Shown: positions 18,370 through 27,298, counted from the first letter of the stretch. The stretch: DNA of 64,000 bases from Thermithiobacillus plumbiphilus (GCF_038070005.1 NZ_JBBPCO010000003.1:186001-250000), one strand, 5' to 3'. Notes: a model not told the origin generated them from the sequence alone. Made by a program: numbers and translations.

Positions 18370-19389
18370 TCAGTCTTCGCTGAATACCAGCAGGGCTTGT
18401 TCTGGCAGGGCCAGCCAGGTGTGGGCATGCGATATGCGGGTCGGCTGGCGCGCGAGCAGGCGCAGCGATCCGATCTGCCAGAGCGTCTCGAAGTGATCCC
18501 CGAAATCGGTGCTGTGCAAGAGTTGCGCCGACAGATGATTTGATCCGGGCCCAGAGGCCACGCGGATGGATTCGGGCCGGATGCCTAGCCACTGCCCCCT
18601 GCCGGCCTGTGCCTCAGCAACCTGGAGCCGCCCCCAGTCCCCTGAGGCCCTGCACCCTTGCCAATTGGCGACCGGCAGGAAATTCTGCCAGCCAAGGATC
18701 TCCGCGCAGGCGCGGTCGGTCGGTTGTGCGAAGACCTCGGCGGGACTGCCGAACTGGCGCAGGCGACCATCGGCCAGGATGCCCAGTTGATCCCCGAGCA
18801 CCCGCGCCTCGGCCAGATCATGGGTCACCAGCAGCACGGGAATGCCCAGCGTGGCGAGGTCCTCGCGCAGATACTCCTGCAGACGCCGGCGCAGATGGGC
18901 ATCGATGGCTGACAGCGGCTCATCCAGCAGCAACAGCCTGGGTTCGCGGGCCAGGGCCCGGGCCAGGGCCACGCGTTGACGCTGACCGCCTGACAGTTCC
19001 TGTGGGTGACGCCTGGCGAAATCCGCCAAGTGCAGGCGCGCCAGCCAGTCGCGGGCACGAACGAGGCGGTCCCGACCGCGCAGACCAAAGGCGACGTTTT
19101 CAAGGGCGTTCAGATGCGGAAACAGGGCATAGTCCTGAAACAGCATGCCAACGCGCCGGCCCTCGGCGGGCAGCCAGATCTGCTGGCCGGCATCGAACCA
19201 GGCCTCGCCCAGGCAGCGGATGAATCCCGCCTGCGGTCGCTCCAGCCCGGCGAGCAGGCGCAGCAGGGTACTCTTGCCGCCCCCCGAGGGCCCGAGCAGG
19301 GCGGTCACGCCTCGTTCCGGCAGTTCAAGATCAAGATCCAGACCGAAACCCGAGCGCGAGAACTTCAAGCGAGCCGAGAGGCCACTCAT
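18370..19389 (-). CDS. modC: Molybdate ABC transporter ATP-binding protein
   Basis: 339 residues. The ABC ATPase domain (1-225) shows Walker A GPSGGGKST, signature LSGGQRQRVALARAL and Walker B LLLLDEPLSAID. A C-terminal MOP/TOBE-type domain (about 250-339) is the usual molybdate-sensing part of ModC. It energises molybdate import by ModB, supplying molybdenum cofactor enzymes. It overlaps modB by four bases (ATGA). Confidence 0.95.
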   Translation of the reverse strand: MSGLSARLKFSRSGFGLDLDLELPERGVTALLGPSGGGKSTLLRLLAGLERPQAGFIRCLGEAWFDAGQQIWLPAEGRRVGMLFQDYALFPHLNALENVAFGLRGRDRLVRARDWLARLHLADFARRHPQELSGGQRQRVALARALAREPRLLLLDEPLSAIDAHLRRRLQEYLREDLATLGIPVLLVTHDLAEARVLGDQLGILADGRLRQFGSPAEVFAQPTDRACAEILGWQNFLPVANWQGCRASGDWGRLQVAEAQAGRGQWLGIRPESIRVASGPGSNHLSAQLLHSTDFGDHFETLWQIGSLRLLARQPTRISHAHTWLALPEQALLVFSED

Positions 19390-20060
19390 CGCCGGCGGCC
19401 CTGCAGTCCGGTCATCAGCAAGAGGATGAAAAAGGAAATCCCCAGCAGCAGGAGCGCGTACTGGTGCGCGGCGGCATAGTTGAGCTGCTGCACCTCGTCA
19501 TAGAGGGCAATCGACGCCACCTGCGTCAGGCCGGGGATGTTGCCGCCAATCATCAGCACCACGCCAAACTCACCCAGGGTATGGGCGAAGGCCAGCACCA
19601 CGCCCACGCCAATGCCGGGCAGGCTGAGCGGCAGGAGTACCCGGAAGAAGCGGCGCAGCGGACCATCGCCGAGCGTGGCCGCGGCTTCCAGCAGGCGGCG
19701 GTCCACTCCGCGAAAACCCGCCAGAAAGGGCTGCACCGCAAAGGGAAAACTGTAGATCACCGAACCGAGCACCAGGCCCGCAAACGAAAACGGCAGGGTA
19801 AAACCAAACAGGGCCTGCCAGGCCGCGCCCAGCGGGCTTTCCGGGCTCAGGGCCAACAGTAGATAGAAGCCAAGCACGGTGGGCGGCAGGACGATAGGCA
19901 GCGCAATCAGGGCCTCAATGAAGCGCGCCAAGGCTCCCCGCCGGAAGGCCAGGGCATGGGCCACGGGCAGCCCGATCAGCAGGAGCAGGAAGGTGCTTAC
20001 CGCTGCCAGCCTGAGGGTCAGGGCCAGCGCGGTCCAGAGTGGGGAGGCAAAGTCGGGCAA
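19386..20060 (-). CDS. modB: Molybdate ABC transporter permease
   Basis: A 224-residue membrane protein with about five or six helices and the EAA-type loop LLEAAATLGDGPLRRFFRVLLP, which couples to ModC. It starts directly after the modA stop and overlaps modC by four bases, giving tight operon order modA-modB-modC. Confidence 0.95.
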   Translation of the reverse strand: MPDFASPLWTALALTLRLAAVSTFLLLLIGLPVAHALAFRRGALARFIEALIALPIVLPPTVLGFYLLLALSPESPLGAAWQALFGFTLPFSFAGLVLGSVIYSFPFAVQPFLAGFRGVDRRLLEAAATLGDGPLRRFFRVLLPLSLPGIGVGVVLAFAHTLGEFGVVLMIGGNIPGLTQVASIALYDEVQQLNYAAAHQYALLLLGISFFILLLMTGLQGRRR

Positions 20061-20840
20061 CTAGTGCTCTCCGGGTAGCAGGAAGCCATTGCGGATAAAG
20101 ACCTGACGCGCCGCCGGACTCTTCAGAAAGGCCATGTATTCGCGCGCCACAGGGTTTTTGGCGCCGTACCGGGTGATGACCGCGGCCTGCTCCAGGGGCG
20201 TGTAACTATCGGCCGGGATCAGCCAGTAGCGTCCCTGCCCCTGCAGTTTGGGCGAGCGCAACAGCGACAGCGCCACGATGCCGGCATCGGCATTGCCGCT
20301 TTGCACGAACTGGGCGGTCTGGGAGATGTTCTCGCCCATCACCAGTTTGCCTTGCAGGGCGGGCAGCAGGCCGGCCTCGCTCAAAGCCTCGCGGGCCGCA
20401 CGGCCATAGGGGGCATGGGCCGGATTGGCGATGGCGATGCGCCTGACGGCGGGATTGCGCAGCATGCTCAAGCCCTGAGCGGGATCGAGGCGTGGATTCA
20501 TGGTCCAGAGCGCCAGCCGGCCCACGGCATAGGGCATGAGGCTGTCGGGCAGGGCCTGGCCCTTGTCCACCAAGGACTTGGGGTATTTCACATCGGCCGA
20601 CAGGAACAGGTCAAAGGGCGCGCCCTGGCTGATCTGGGCGAAGAAGTTACCCGACGAGCCGGTGCTGACCTTGATGTTGACACCGGGATGCGCGCGCGTG
20701 AAGGCCTGGTTCAGCTCCGCGAGCACGAACTGCAGGTCCGAAGCCGCCGCCACGGTGAGCTGCTCCGCGGCCTGGACCGGCAAAGCCAGGCTGAGACAGG
20801 CCATCAGAGACAGCCAGAATTGAATGAAATGGCGACGCAA
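20061..20840 (-). CDS. modA: Molybdate ABC transporter substrate-binding protein
   Basis: A periplasmic binding protein, 259 residues with the chosen start. The mature part begins near AEQLTVAAASDLQFVLAEL, the standard ModA N-terminus; further signatures are STGSSGNFFAQISQGAPFD and FLKSPAARQVFIRNGF. The start is uncertain. A TTG at 20840, with a G-rich stretch upstream, gives a good signal peptide (RRHFIQFWLSLMACLSLALPVQA). The ATG at 20804 would leave only a 14-residue leader, and the long frame to 20915 would include the operator. The ModE-type box lies 14 bases upstream of the TTG. Confidence 0.92.
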   Translation of the reverse strand: MRRHFIQFWLSLMACLSLALPVQAAEQLTVAAASDLQFVLAELNQAFTRAHPGVNIKVSTGSSGNFFAQISQGAPFDLFLSADVKYPKSLVDKGQALPDSLMPYAVGRLALWTMNPRLDPAQGLSMLRNPAVRRIAIANPAHAPYGRAAREALSEAGLLPALQGKLVMGENISQTAQFVQSGNADAGIVALSLLRSPKLQGQGRYWLIPADSYTPLEQAAVITRYGAKNPVAREYMAFLKSPAARQVFIRNGFLLPGEH

Positions 20841-20854
20841 ATTACCCCCCGAAC

Positions 20855-20878
20855 CGATATATATGACCGTACATAACG
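20855..20878. promoter_or_regulatory. ModE-type operator in front of modABC
   Basis: An inverted repeat, CGATATAT - 8 bases - ACATAACG, lies between the modE-like gene and modA. As I recall it, the E. coli modA operator has the same 8+8+8 layout (CGTTATAT, 8 bases, ACATAACG). Molybdate-loaded ModE would bind here and repress modABC. The modE-like gene sits directly upstream on the same strand. Confidence 0.8.
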
Positions 20879-20911
20879 GTACGCAAATAAAAACACGGCC
20901 CCAAGGCCATG

Positions 20912-21250
20912 TCAATCCTCCGGCGCCTGTCCACTCAGGAGCATCCTGAACTCATCCATCCGGGCGGCCACGGCCTGATAGGCCTCGGCCTCCATGGCGC
21001 GATAGCGGGCCAGAGCCTCCTCGCCAAAAGAGGTCAACTGCGCGCCGCCACCATGCACCCCGCCCTTGCTGGATTCCACCAGCGGCTGCCTGAAGCACTG
21101 ATTCATGGCCTCGACCAGCAGCCAGGCGCGGCGATAACTCATCTTCATGCGCCGCGCCGCTGCCGAGATCGACCCCGTATCACGAATATGTTCCAGCAGT
21201 TCGGCCTTGCCCGGGCCCATGGCTATGGCCTCGCCCAGCAGGATTCGCAA
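20912..21250 (-). CDS. modE: ModE-like molybdate regulator, DNA-binding domain only
   Basis: 112 residues, about the N-terminal domain alone of a classical ModE (about 260 residues). The winged helix-turn-helix of LysR/ModE type is clear: IRDTGSISAAARRMKMSYRRAW then LVEAMNQCF and GGVHGGGAQLT. The two C-terminal MOP domains that bind molybdate are absent, so sensing must be indirect, done by another protein, or lost. It lies upstream of modA on the same strand, with the ModE-type box in between. Single-domain ModE proteins are known elsewhere. Confidence 0.85.
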   Translation of the reverse strand: MRILLGEAIAMGPGKAELLEHIRDTGSISAAARRMKMSYRRAWLLVEAMNQCFRQPLVESSKGGVHGGGAQLTSFGEEALARYRAMEAEAYQAVAARMDEFRMLLSGQAPED

Positions 21251-21292
21251 CCGCGGCTGATCTTTTTCCGCCTGTGAAATACTCGTCTCCGT

Positions 21293-21745
21293 TCAATAGG
21301 TGGCTGCGCGGTGGCGCGTCTCACCGGCATGCGGGCGCAGGGCAAAGTACAGGCCAATCAGGGCCAGAACAGTATGGACCACGTTACCGTTGCGGTCCAC
21401 GGTCATGCCCATGACGGAATAGAGTCCCGGCTGCATGCCAAACTGCATGAAGCCCATGGCCGCCATCGCCGCGAAGACCACGGCCACCACCCACATGTAG
21501 GCGACAGAGGAGTCATACCTGGCCCGGACTGCCATGCCGGCCACACCAAAGAGAATGTGCGTTGCCGCGTGCAGCCAGTTGATGCCCAGAATTCCAAACA
21601 GGTATCCCGGGCTGATGTTGATGATACCGTCATCGTTGCCAGTGACAAATGGTCCGATGAATCCGGCAATACCGACTGCCAAGTTGGCCACACCGAAGTA
21701 AAACGCTGCCTTTTGAACCGTATGCACATCCGTCATCGTTCGCAT
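21293..21745 (-). CDS. DUF4383 domain membrane protein
   Basis: A 150-residue protein with about four membrane helices and the DUF4383 pattern (FYFGVANLAVGIAGFIGP, then GINWLHAATHILFGVAG). Function is unknown; relatives are small inner-membrane proteins. AAGGAG seven bases before the ATG at 21745 fixes the start. It is followed by the modE-like gene and preceded by a 30-bp perfect palindrome at 21814-21843. Confidence 0.85.
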   Translation of the reverse strand: MRTMTDVHTVQKAAFYFGVANLAVGIAGFIGPFVTGNDDGIINISPGYLFGILGINWLHAATHILFGVAGMAVRARYDSSVAYMWVVAVVFAAMAAMGFMQFGMQPGLYSVMGMTVDRNGNVVHTVLALIGLYFALRPHAGETRHRAATY

Positions 21746-21813
21746 TTCAGGTCTCCTTGGAATTGGTCAGTGCCCGTCAGCGAGCATAACAACCTGACTT
21801 TCAAGGAGAAGTA

Positions 21814-21843
21814 CCAAAGGTCCATGGGCCCATGGACCTTTGG
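21814..21843. repeat. 30-bp perfect palindrome
   Basis: The arms CCAAAGGTCCATGGG and CCCATGGACCTTTGG are exact reverse complements without spacer. The element starts 24 bases beyond the histidine kinase stop and lies about 70 bases upstream of the DUF4383 start. It may be an operator, or an RNA hairpin at the end of the two-component operon; there is no T run. Confidence 0.9.
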
Positions 21844-21866
21844 GGAGTGTCCGGTCGAACAGGCTT

Positions 21867-23210
21867 TCACAGCGCAGGCGACATGCGGGATTCATCGGAT
21901 GCTGTCTGGCTGACCTTGTCTCGACAGTTCCTTGCCGGCAGGATCAGCCGCGCCTCCAGACCACCACCGGGGCGGTCGCGCAGCTCGAATCGGGCCTGAT
22001 GCGCAGTGGCAATGCGCCCGACGATGGCCAGCCCCAGGCCAGCGCCGCTGCCGCTGCGCGCGGCATCCAGACGCGTGAAGGGCTGCATGAGATCCTCGCG
22101 CCGATCCGCCGGAATGCCGGGTCCGCGATCCAGCACACAAAGTTCCACGGCGCCATGCTGCTGGCGCGTCTGTACCGTGATTTTTCCGCCACCGTGACGC
22201 TGGGCATTGGCCAGCAGATTGCCGAGCAGCCGCTGCATGGCCAGGGGCCGGAAGCACAGTGGCGACAGCTCCCCGAGATCCAGGCTGATCTCCGCGCCCT
22301 GACGCTGGAAGCGCTGCACGGCGTCCCGCACCAGCGCGTTCAGGTCACCGAGGCTGGCGCTTTCGTCGATGTCCTCACGCAAAAAGGCCAGGAACTGGCC
22401 GAGGATGGCGTCCATTTCCTCGACATCCTCGATCATGCCGCGTTGCAGTTCGGCGTCGGCCTGCTGCATCTCGATGGCGAGGCGCAGCCGCGCCAGCGGC
22501 GTGCGCAGGTCGTGGGAAACGCCGGCCAGCAGCAGCTTGCGGTCGCGTTCCAGGGCGGCCACGTCCTGCGCCATGCGATTGAAGGCACGGCTCACCATCT
22601 GCAGTTCCCGCGGGCCATTTTCGTCCAGGCGCGGGGGCAACTCGCCGCGCCCCACTCGCCCGGCCGCCAGGGCCAGGGACTGCAGGGGCTGATTGATGCG
22701 CCGCACCAGCCACCAGGCCCCAAGCCCGGACAAGAGCGTCACCAGAAACAGCCAGCCAATGCGTGGCCAGGGGAAGGGCCGCTCGGCGCGGCGCAGAGGC
22801 AAACCCACCCAGGGCGTTGCCGGCGTGGGATCGAGTCGCACCCAGACCACGGTTTGGCCGGCCGCGCGGGAGATCCGCATGGCTTGCGAGAAGCGGGTGC
22901 GGAGTTCGTCCTGGACGCTGCTCAGAAAGGGCGAAGGGCGGGCAACCGGGCGCGGCGGTTCAGCAGCCAGGCGCAGGCCCTCACGCGCGGCCAATTGCTG
23001 CAGATAGTGCTGGCGCGCGGTCGGCGGCAGGTTATCCAGGGCCAGCTCGATGCTGCTCAGGCTGGACAGCAGCAGGTTCGCGGTATGCTGGGCGCGCAGG
23101 TCATTGTAATAGAGCCGGAACAACTCGGCATAGACGAGCTGGCTCACGATCAGGATGGCGGCAATCACCCAGGCGGTGCGGCCCAGCAGGGTACGGGGGA
23201 GCAGGGTCAC
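21867..23210 (-). CDS. Sensor histidine kinase, EnvZ-like
   Basis: 447 residues. Helix 1 (about 10-30), a periplasmic loop of about 120 residues, helix 2 (152-170), a HAMP domain (about 170-222), and a HisKA domain with phospho-acceptor His233 in SHDLRTPLARL. The ATPase domain has N box NLLANAQRHGG, G1 DRGPGIP and G2 GAGLGLAIVGRI. It overlaps the response regulator gene by four bases. The signal is unknown; envelope stress or metals are guesses based on the divergent Spy-like gene and efflux pump. Confidence 0.93.
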   Translation of the reverse strand: MTLLPRTLLGRTAWVIAAILIVSQLVYAELFRLYYNDLRAQHTANLLLSSLSSIELALDNLPPTARQHYLQQLAAREGLRLAAEPPRPVARPSPFLSSVQDELRTRFSQAMRISRAAGQTVVWVRLDPTPATPWVGLPLRRAERPFPWPRIGWLFLVTLLSGLGAWWLVRRINQPLQSLALAAGRVGRGELPPRLDENGPRELQMVSRAFNRMAQDVAALERDRKLLLAGVSHDLRTPLARLRLAIEMQQADAELQRGMIEDVEEMDAILGQFLAFLREDIDESASLGDLNALVRDAVQRFQRQGAEISLDLGELSPLCFRPLAMQRLLGNLLANAQRHGGGKITVQTRQQHGAVELCVLDRGPGIPADRREDLMQPFTRLDAARSGSGAGLGLAIVGRIATAHQARFELRDRPGGGLEARLILPARNCRDKVSQTASDESRMSPAL

Positions 23211-23923
23211 GATGCATCCTCGTCGGGTACGAAGACATAGCCGAGATTGCGCACGGTCTGTATATAGCGGGGCTGGGCGGGATCGGCCTCGATCAGGCGG
23301 CGCAGCCGCGAGACCTGCACGTCGATGCTGCGGTCGAAGACCTCGAAATCACGCCCGCGCGCCAGCTTCAGCAGCTTCTCGCGCGACATGGGCTGACGCG
23401 GGTGGCCGGCCAGCGCAGCCAGGAGTGCAAACTCGCCCTGCGTCAGGGCAATGCGCTCATCATTCCGCCAGAGCACGCGTTGCGAGAGATCGAGACGAAA
23501 GTCGCCGAAGCGGATCTCGCCGGCCTGCGGCGCACCAGGTACGCGGGGTGCCTGGCGGCGCAGGATGGCACGGATGCGCGCCACCAGCTCACGCGGATTG
23601 AAGGGCTTGGGCAGGTAGTCATCGGCGCCGATTTCAAGACCCACGATGCGATCCACTTCATCGCCGCGGGCGGTGAGCATGAGAATGGGCGGCCCCTCCC
23701 CCGCGCCACGCAGGCGCCGGCAGATGGCCAGGCCATCCTCGCCGGGCAGCATGAGATCAAGGACGATCAGATCAAAGGGTTCGCGCGCGAGCAGGCGGTC
23801 CATGGCAATACCATCAGCGGCCAGCGTCACCGTGAAACCCTGCTCGGAGAGATAGCGCTCCAGCAGGGCGCGCAGGCGCTGGTCATCATCCACTACAAGA
23901 ATTCGGGTCTGGGTCATTTCCAT
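23207..23923 (-). CDS. Response regulator, OmpR family
   Basis: 238 residues. The receiver domain has an acidic pocket VVDDDQ, phosphorylated Asp56 in VLDLMLPGEDG, and Lys106 in LPKPFNP. A C-terminal winged-helix domain follows (about 135-230, with IDVQVSRLRRLIE and IQTVRNLGYVF). It is the first gene of the two-component operon and is divergent from the Spy-like gene, whose 157-base shared upstream region holds a candidate binding site. Confidence 0.94.
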   Translation of the reverse strand: MEMTQTRILVVDDDQRLRALLERYLSEQGFTVTLAADGIAMDRLLAREPFDLIVLDLMLPGEDGLAICRRLRGAGEGPPILMLTARGDEVDRIVGLEIGADDYLPKPFNPRELVARIRAILRRQAPRVPGAPQAGEIRFGDFRLDLSQRVLWRNDERIALTQGEFALLAALAGHPRQPMSREKLLKLARGRDFEVFDRSIDVQVSRLRRLIEADPAQPRYIQTVRNLGYVFVPDEDAS

Positions 23924-23955
23924 GCGCTCATCATACCCTCCGAGGCGCGGGCCCG

Positions 23956-23992
23956 TGTTTCAGCATGTTGCAGGCAGGGTGTTTGAAACATG
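23956..23992. promoter_or_regulatory. Candidate response-regulator site between divergent genes
   Basis: Two similar elements, TGTTTCAGCATG (23956-23967) and TGTTTGAAACATG (23980-23992), start 24 bases apart on the same strand. OmpR-family regulators usually bind direct repeats in such positions. The site lies between the response regulator and the Spy-like gene. It is suggested by pattern only. Confidence 0.4.
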
Positions 23993-24080
23993 CCGTTACA
24001 AACTGCCCCCCCGACTGACATACCCCGTTAACACGCCCGGCCTAGACTGACCAGGCAGTCAGACAAACCAAGGAGCATTC

Positions 24081-24569
24081 ATGAACATTGCAAAGACATT
24101 TCTGGGCGCCGCCGTACTTTCCATGAGCCTGCTGGGCATTGCCCAGGCACAGGGGCATGGCGGAGCGCACGGCGGCATGGGTATCATGGGCGGCATCTTC
24201 AGCCCCGAGGCGCAGGCGAAACTGCAACTGACTTCCGGACAGGCCCAGCAACTGGAGGGCATTCGCGCGCGCATGAAGGAGCTGCGCCAGGGCATGCGTC
24301 AGGAAGGCCAGCAGTTCCGTCAGGCCATGCAGGCCGAGATGGCCAAACCCGCGCCGGACCTTGCGCATCTGGCGCAGTTGCGTGAACAGATGTTCAACAA
24401 GCGTCATCAGGGCATGCAGGCCATCCAGAACGACGCGCTCGCCCTCTATGCCGGCATGAGCCCGCAGCAGAAGGGTGTGGTCAAGCAGCTCATGCAGGAA
24501 CGTATGGCGCGCTGGGATGACAAGCGCAAGGCGCACAAGCATCAGGCACCGGTGCCGCCCGCCAATTGA
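24081..24569 (+). CDS. Spy/CpxP-like periplasmic protein
   Basis: 162 residues with a signal peptide (MNIAKTFLGAAVLSMSLLGIAQA). The mature part has a His/Gly/Met-rich start (GHGGAHGGMGIMGG), an LTxxQ-like element (LTSGQAQQLEGI) and long charged helices, the build of Spy and CpxP chaperones or Zn/Cu-responsive relatives. It has an AAGGAG site before the ATG. It is divergent from a two-component system and precedes an efflux operon, the arrangement of envelope stress loci. Confidence 0.8.
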   Translation: MNIAKTFLGAAVLSMSLLGIAQAQGHGGAHGGMGIMGGIFSPEAQAKLQLTSGQAQQLEGIRARMKELRQGMRQEGQQFRQAMQAEMAKPAPDLAHLAQLREQMFNKRHQGMQAIQNDALALYAGMSPQQKGVVKQLMQERMARWDDKRKAHKHQAPVPPAN

Positions 24570-24601
24570 TGGTCAGTTGAGTTAGAATGGCATAAGTACA
24601 A

Positions 24602-24627
24602 TGCGCCGGCCAGTTCATGCCGGCGCA
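24602..24627. other. GC-rich hairpin between the Spy-like gene and the efflux operon
   Basis: A 9-bp perfect stem (24602-24610 with 24619-24627) encloses an 8-base loop and has no T tract. It starts 33 bases after the Spy-like stop and ends 18 bases before the tolC-family start. It may be a processing or partial termination signal, or an mRNA leader structure. Confidence 0.55.
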
Positions 24628-24644
24628 ACAACATTGAGTACCGG

Positions 24645-26108
24645 ATGAATCCCCATTCAATAATCTCGTGCCGCAAACATTTGCTGGCTGGAATGCTGCT
24701 GACGGTCGCCAGCGGTTTCAGCCCGGCCGCGCAGGCGCTTGATCTGCATCTGCCGGATGGCTTGGAAGATCCCTGGCATACCGATGCGCTGACCGCGCCG
24801 TCACCGGGCAAGCCCTGGCAGCCCGATCAGCCCTTGCCAACAGTACCCGCATCGCCGGCACCTGCAGCCCTACCGGCGCAGCCGCTCACCCTGGCGCAGC
24901 TCACGGATCTGGCACTGCAGAACAACCCCGCCACTCGTGCCGCCTGGCTGCAGGCACGCAGTGCGGCGGCCGGGGTCGGGCTCGCGCGCGCGGCCTATCT
25001 GCCGCAGATCAACGGCCAGTTCAACTACACCCAGAGCAAGGCGGCCTCGACCGCCGGCAATCCGGTGCCATTGCTGACCCGCTATGGCCCGGCGGTGAGC
25101 CTTTCCTATCTTTTATGGGATTTCGGCGCGCGTGCCGGCAGGCGCGAGGCGGCACAATACACCCTGCTGGCCAGCAATCTCGCCTATAACCGCAACATTC
25201 AGGACCTGATCCTGCAGGTGGAGCAAAATTATTACCTGCTGCTTGGTTTCCAGGCCCTGGAGACCGCCAACCGCCAACTGCTGGAAGAAGCGGAACAAAA
25301 TCTCGAGGCCGCGCAGTTGCGCCGCCGCTCAGGGGTGGCCACGGTGGGCGATGTGTATCAGGCCGAGAGTGCCAGAGCGCAAAGCCGGATCAACTTGCAA
25401 GCGGTCCAGAACCAGTTGCTGGATGCCCGCGGACAGCTCGCCCGCGCCGTTGGCCTGCCGGTGAACACGGCGCTGGCGATTGCCTCCTGGCCGGATCAGG
25501 ACCCGCCAGGCCTGGCGGCCAGCGAATTGGAGCGTCTGCTCGATCAGGCCCGGGCCCGGCGTCCGGATCTGGTGGCGGCCGAGGCCCGCGTGCGCGCTGC
25601 CCAGGCCGAGACCCGCATCGCCCGCGCCCAGGGCCGGCCGACCATCAGCCTGAACGCCAATGCCGCACGCAGCACCATCGAGGAACGCGGCTCCTTTCCC
25701 ACTTACAGTTATGGCCTGAGCCTGCAGATTCCGATCTTTACCGGCTTCAACACCCGCTACGCCGTGCGTCAGTCCCAGGCCAATGCCGCGCAGGCGGCGG
25801 CGCAGCGCGATGACCTGGTGCAGCAGGCGGCACTGGAGATCTGGCAGAGCTACAACCAGCAGCAGACCGCGCGCGACACGATCGCCGCCAGCCAGGAACT
25901 GCTGCGCAGCGCACGCCTGGCCGCCGAGGTCGCCCGTGCCCGCTATCGCGCCGGCGTCGGCAGCATCCTGGAGGTGCTGAGCACCCAGGGTGCGCAGGCC
26001 AATGCCGAGGCGCAGTTCATCCAGAACCGGCTCAACTGGTACACGGCGCTTGCCGCGCTCGCCCATGCCGCCGGTACCATTCAAGCCCCGGAAACTCCCC
26101 ATCCATGA
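24645..26108 (+). CDS. TolC family outer membrane efflux protein
   Basis: 487 residues with an N-terminal signal sequence ending near AAQALDLH. Two OEP repeats follow a Pro-rich linker (TVPASPAPAALPAQP) of about 40 residues; typical segments are LTLAQLTDLALQNNPATRAAW and RRRSGVATVGDVYQAE with RYRAGVGSILEVLSTQ in the second repeat. It would form the outer membrane channel of the tripartite pump with the next two genes, and overlaps the adaptor gene by four bases. Confidence 0.93.
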   Translation: MNPHSIISCRKHLLAGMLLTVASGFSPAAQALDLHLPDGLEDPWHTDALTAPSPGKPWQPDQPLPTVPASPAPAALPAQPLTLAQLTDLALQNNPATRAAWLQARSAAAGVGLARAAYLPQINGQFNYTQSKAASTAGNPVPLLTRYGPAVSLSYLLWDFGARAGRREAAQYTLLASNLAYNRNIQDLILQVEQNYYLLLGFQALETANRQLLEEAEQNLEAAQLRRRSGVATVGDVYQAESARAQSRINLQAVQNQLLDARGQLARAVGLPVNTALAIASWPDQDPPGLAASELERLLDQARARRPDLVAAEARVRAAQAETRIARAQGRPTISLNANAARSTIEERGSFPTYSYGLSLQIPIFTGFNTRYAVRQSQANAAQAAAQRDDLVQQAALEIWQSYNQQQTARDTIAASQELLRSARLAAEVARARYRAGVGSILEVLSTQGAQANAEAQFIQNRLNWYTALAALAHAAGTIQAPETPHP

Positions 26109-27298
26109 AAAAAATATTGATCACGCTGCTTGTTCTGTCCCTGCTCGGCGCGCTGGGATTTGGCATCTGGTGGGCAACCAAGCCCGATGCCCCGGCTCGG
26201 GAGGGACCGCAATCCCGCCGCGGTGGCGGCGCCATGAGCGGGCCGATGCCGGTACAGGTGACCCAGGCCGTGACCCGCCCCATGCCGGTCACGCTGGACG
26301 CCATCGGCAGCGTGGAGGCCGGTCATCGGGTCGAGATCCGGCCGCAGGTGAGCGGCACGCTGGCGTCGGTGAACTTCACCGAGGGCCAGACCGTGCGTGA
26401 AGGCCAGTTGCTGTTTCGCATCGATCCCGCGCTGTTCGAGGCGGCCGTGGCCCAGGCACGTGCCGCACTGCAGCGCGATCAGGCGCAGTTGCGCGAGGCC
26501 CAGGCCCAGGCCCGGCGCCTGCAACCACTGGCCAGCCGCGAATACATCACCCGCCAGGAGTACGAGCAGGCCCAGGCCAATGCCAGCGCCCTGGCCGCCA
26601 CGGTGGCGGCCGATCGTGCCCAGTTGCGCCAGGCCGAAATCCAGCTTGGTTACAGCCGCATCCATGCGCCGATCAGTGGCGTGGCCGGTAATCTCGCGGT
26701 GCGCGCGGGCAACCTGGTCGGTGCCAATGACACCACGCCGCTGGTGGTCATCAATCAGATCACGCCGGTACGCGTGGCCTTCAACCTGCCCCAGGAACAG
26801 CTTGACAGCGTGCGTGCGGCGCAGGCCCAGGGCAGCGTGCGCGTGCAGGCACTGAGCCAGGATACGGGCAAGCTGCTGGAAGAGGGTCCGCTGGTCTTCA
26901 TCGACAATACCGTCAACGCCGCGAACGGCACGGTGCTGATGAAGGCGGAGATGCCCAACCAGAATCAAACCCTCTGGCCGGGCCAGTTCGTGGCGGTGCG
27001 GATGATCCTGCGCGTGCAGCCCGAGGCCCTGGTGATCCCGACCGTGGCCCTGCGCACTGGCCAGGATGGCAGCTATGTCTTTGTCGCCGCCCAGGGCAAG
27101 ACCCAGATGCGACCGGTGACCCTGGACCGCCAGATTGGTGAGCTGGTCGTCATCGCCAAGGGCCTGCGTCCCGGCGAGCAGGTGATCACCCAGATCCCGC
27201 GCAACCTCGCGCCTGGACAATCAATCCGCGTCCAGGGCGCCGGCGGCGGGGATGGCGCCAGACCCAATGCAACCCAGCGGCCAGAGGCGCGGCCATGA
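26105..27298 (+). CDS. RND efflux periplasmic adaptor (MdtA-like)
   Basis: A 397-residue membrane-fusion protein. An N-terminal membrane anchor (MKKILITLLVLSLLGALGFGI) precedes barrel-sandwich (GSVEAGHRVEIRPQVSGTL), helical hairpin (about 115-170) and beta-barrel domains. The motif YSRIHAPISGVAGNLAV is typical. It links the RND pump to the TolC-like channel. It overlaps both neighbours by four bases, so the three genes form one operon. Confidence 0.94.
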   Translation: MKKILITLLVLSLLGALGFGIWWATKPDAPAREGPQSRRGGGAMSGPMPVQVTQAVTRPMPVTLDAIGSVEAGHRVEIRPQVSGTLASVNFTEGQTVREGQLLFRIDPALFEAAVAQARAALQRDQAQLREAQAQARRLQPLASREYITRQEYEQAQANASALAATVAADRAQLRQAEIQLGYSRIHAPISGVAGNLAVRAGNLVGANDTTPLVVINQITPVRVAFNLPQEQLDSVRAAQAQGSVRVQALSQDTGKLLEEGPLVFIDNTVNAANGTVLMKAEMPNQNQTLWPGQFVAVRMILRVQPEALVIPTVALRTGQDGSYVFVAAQGKTQMRPVTLDRQIGELVVIAKGLRPGEQVITQIPRNLAPGQSIRVQGAGGGDGARPNATQRPEARP

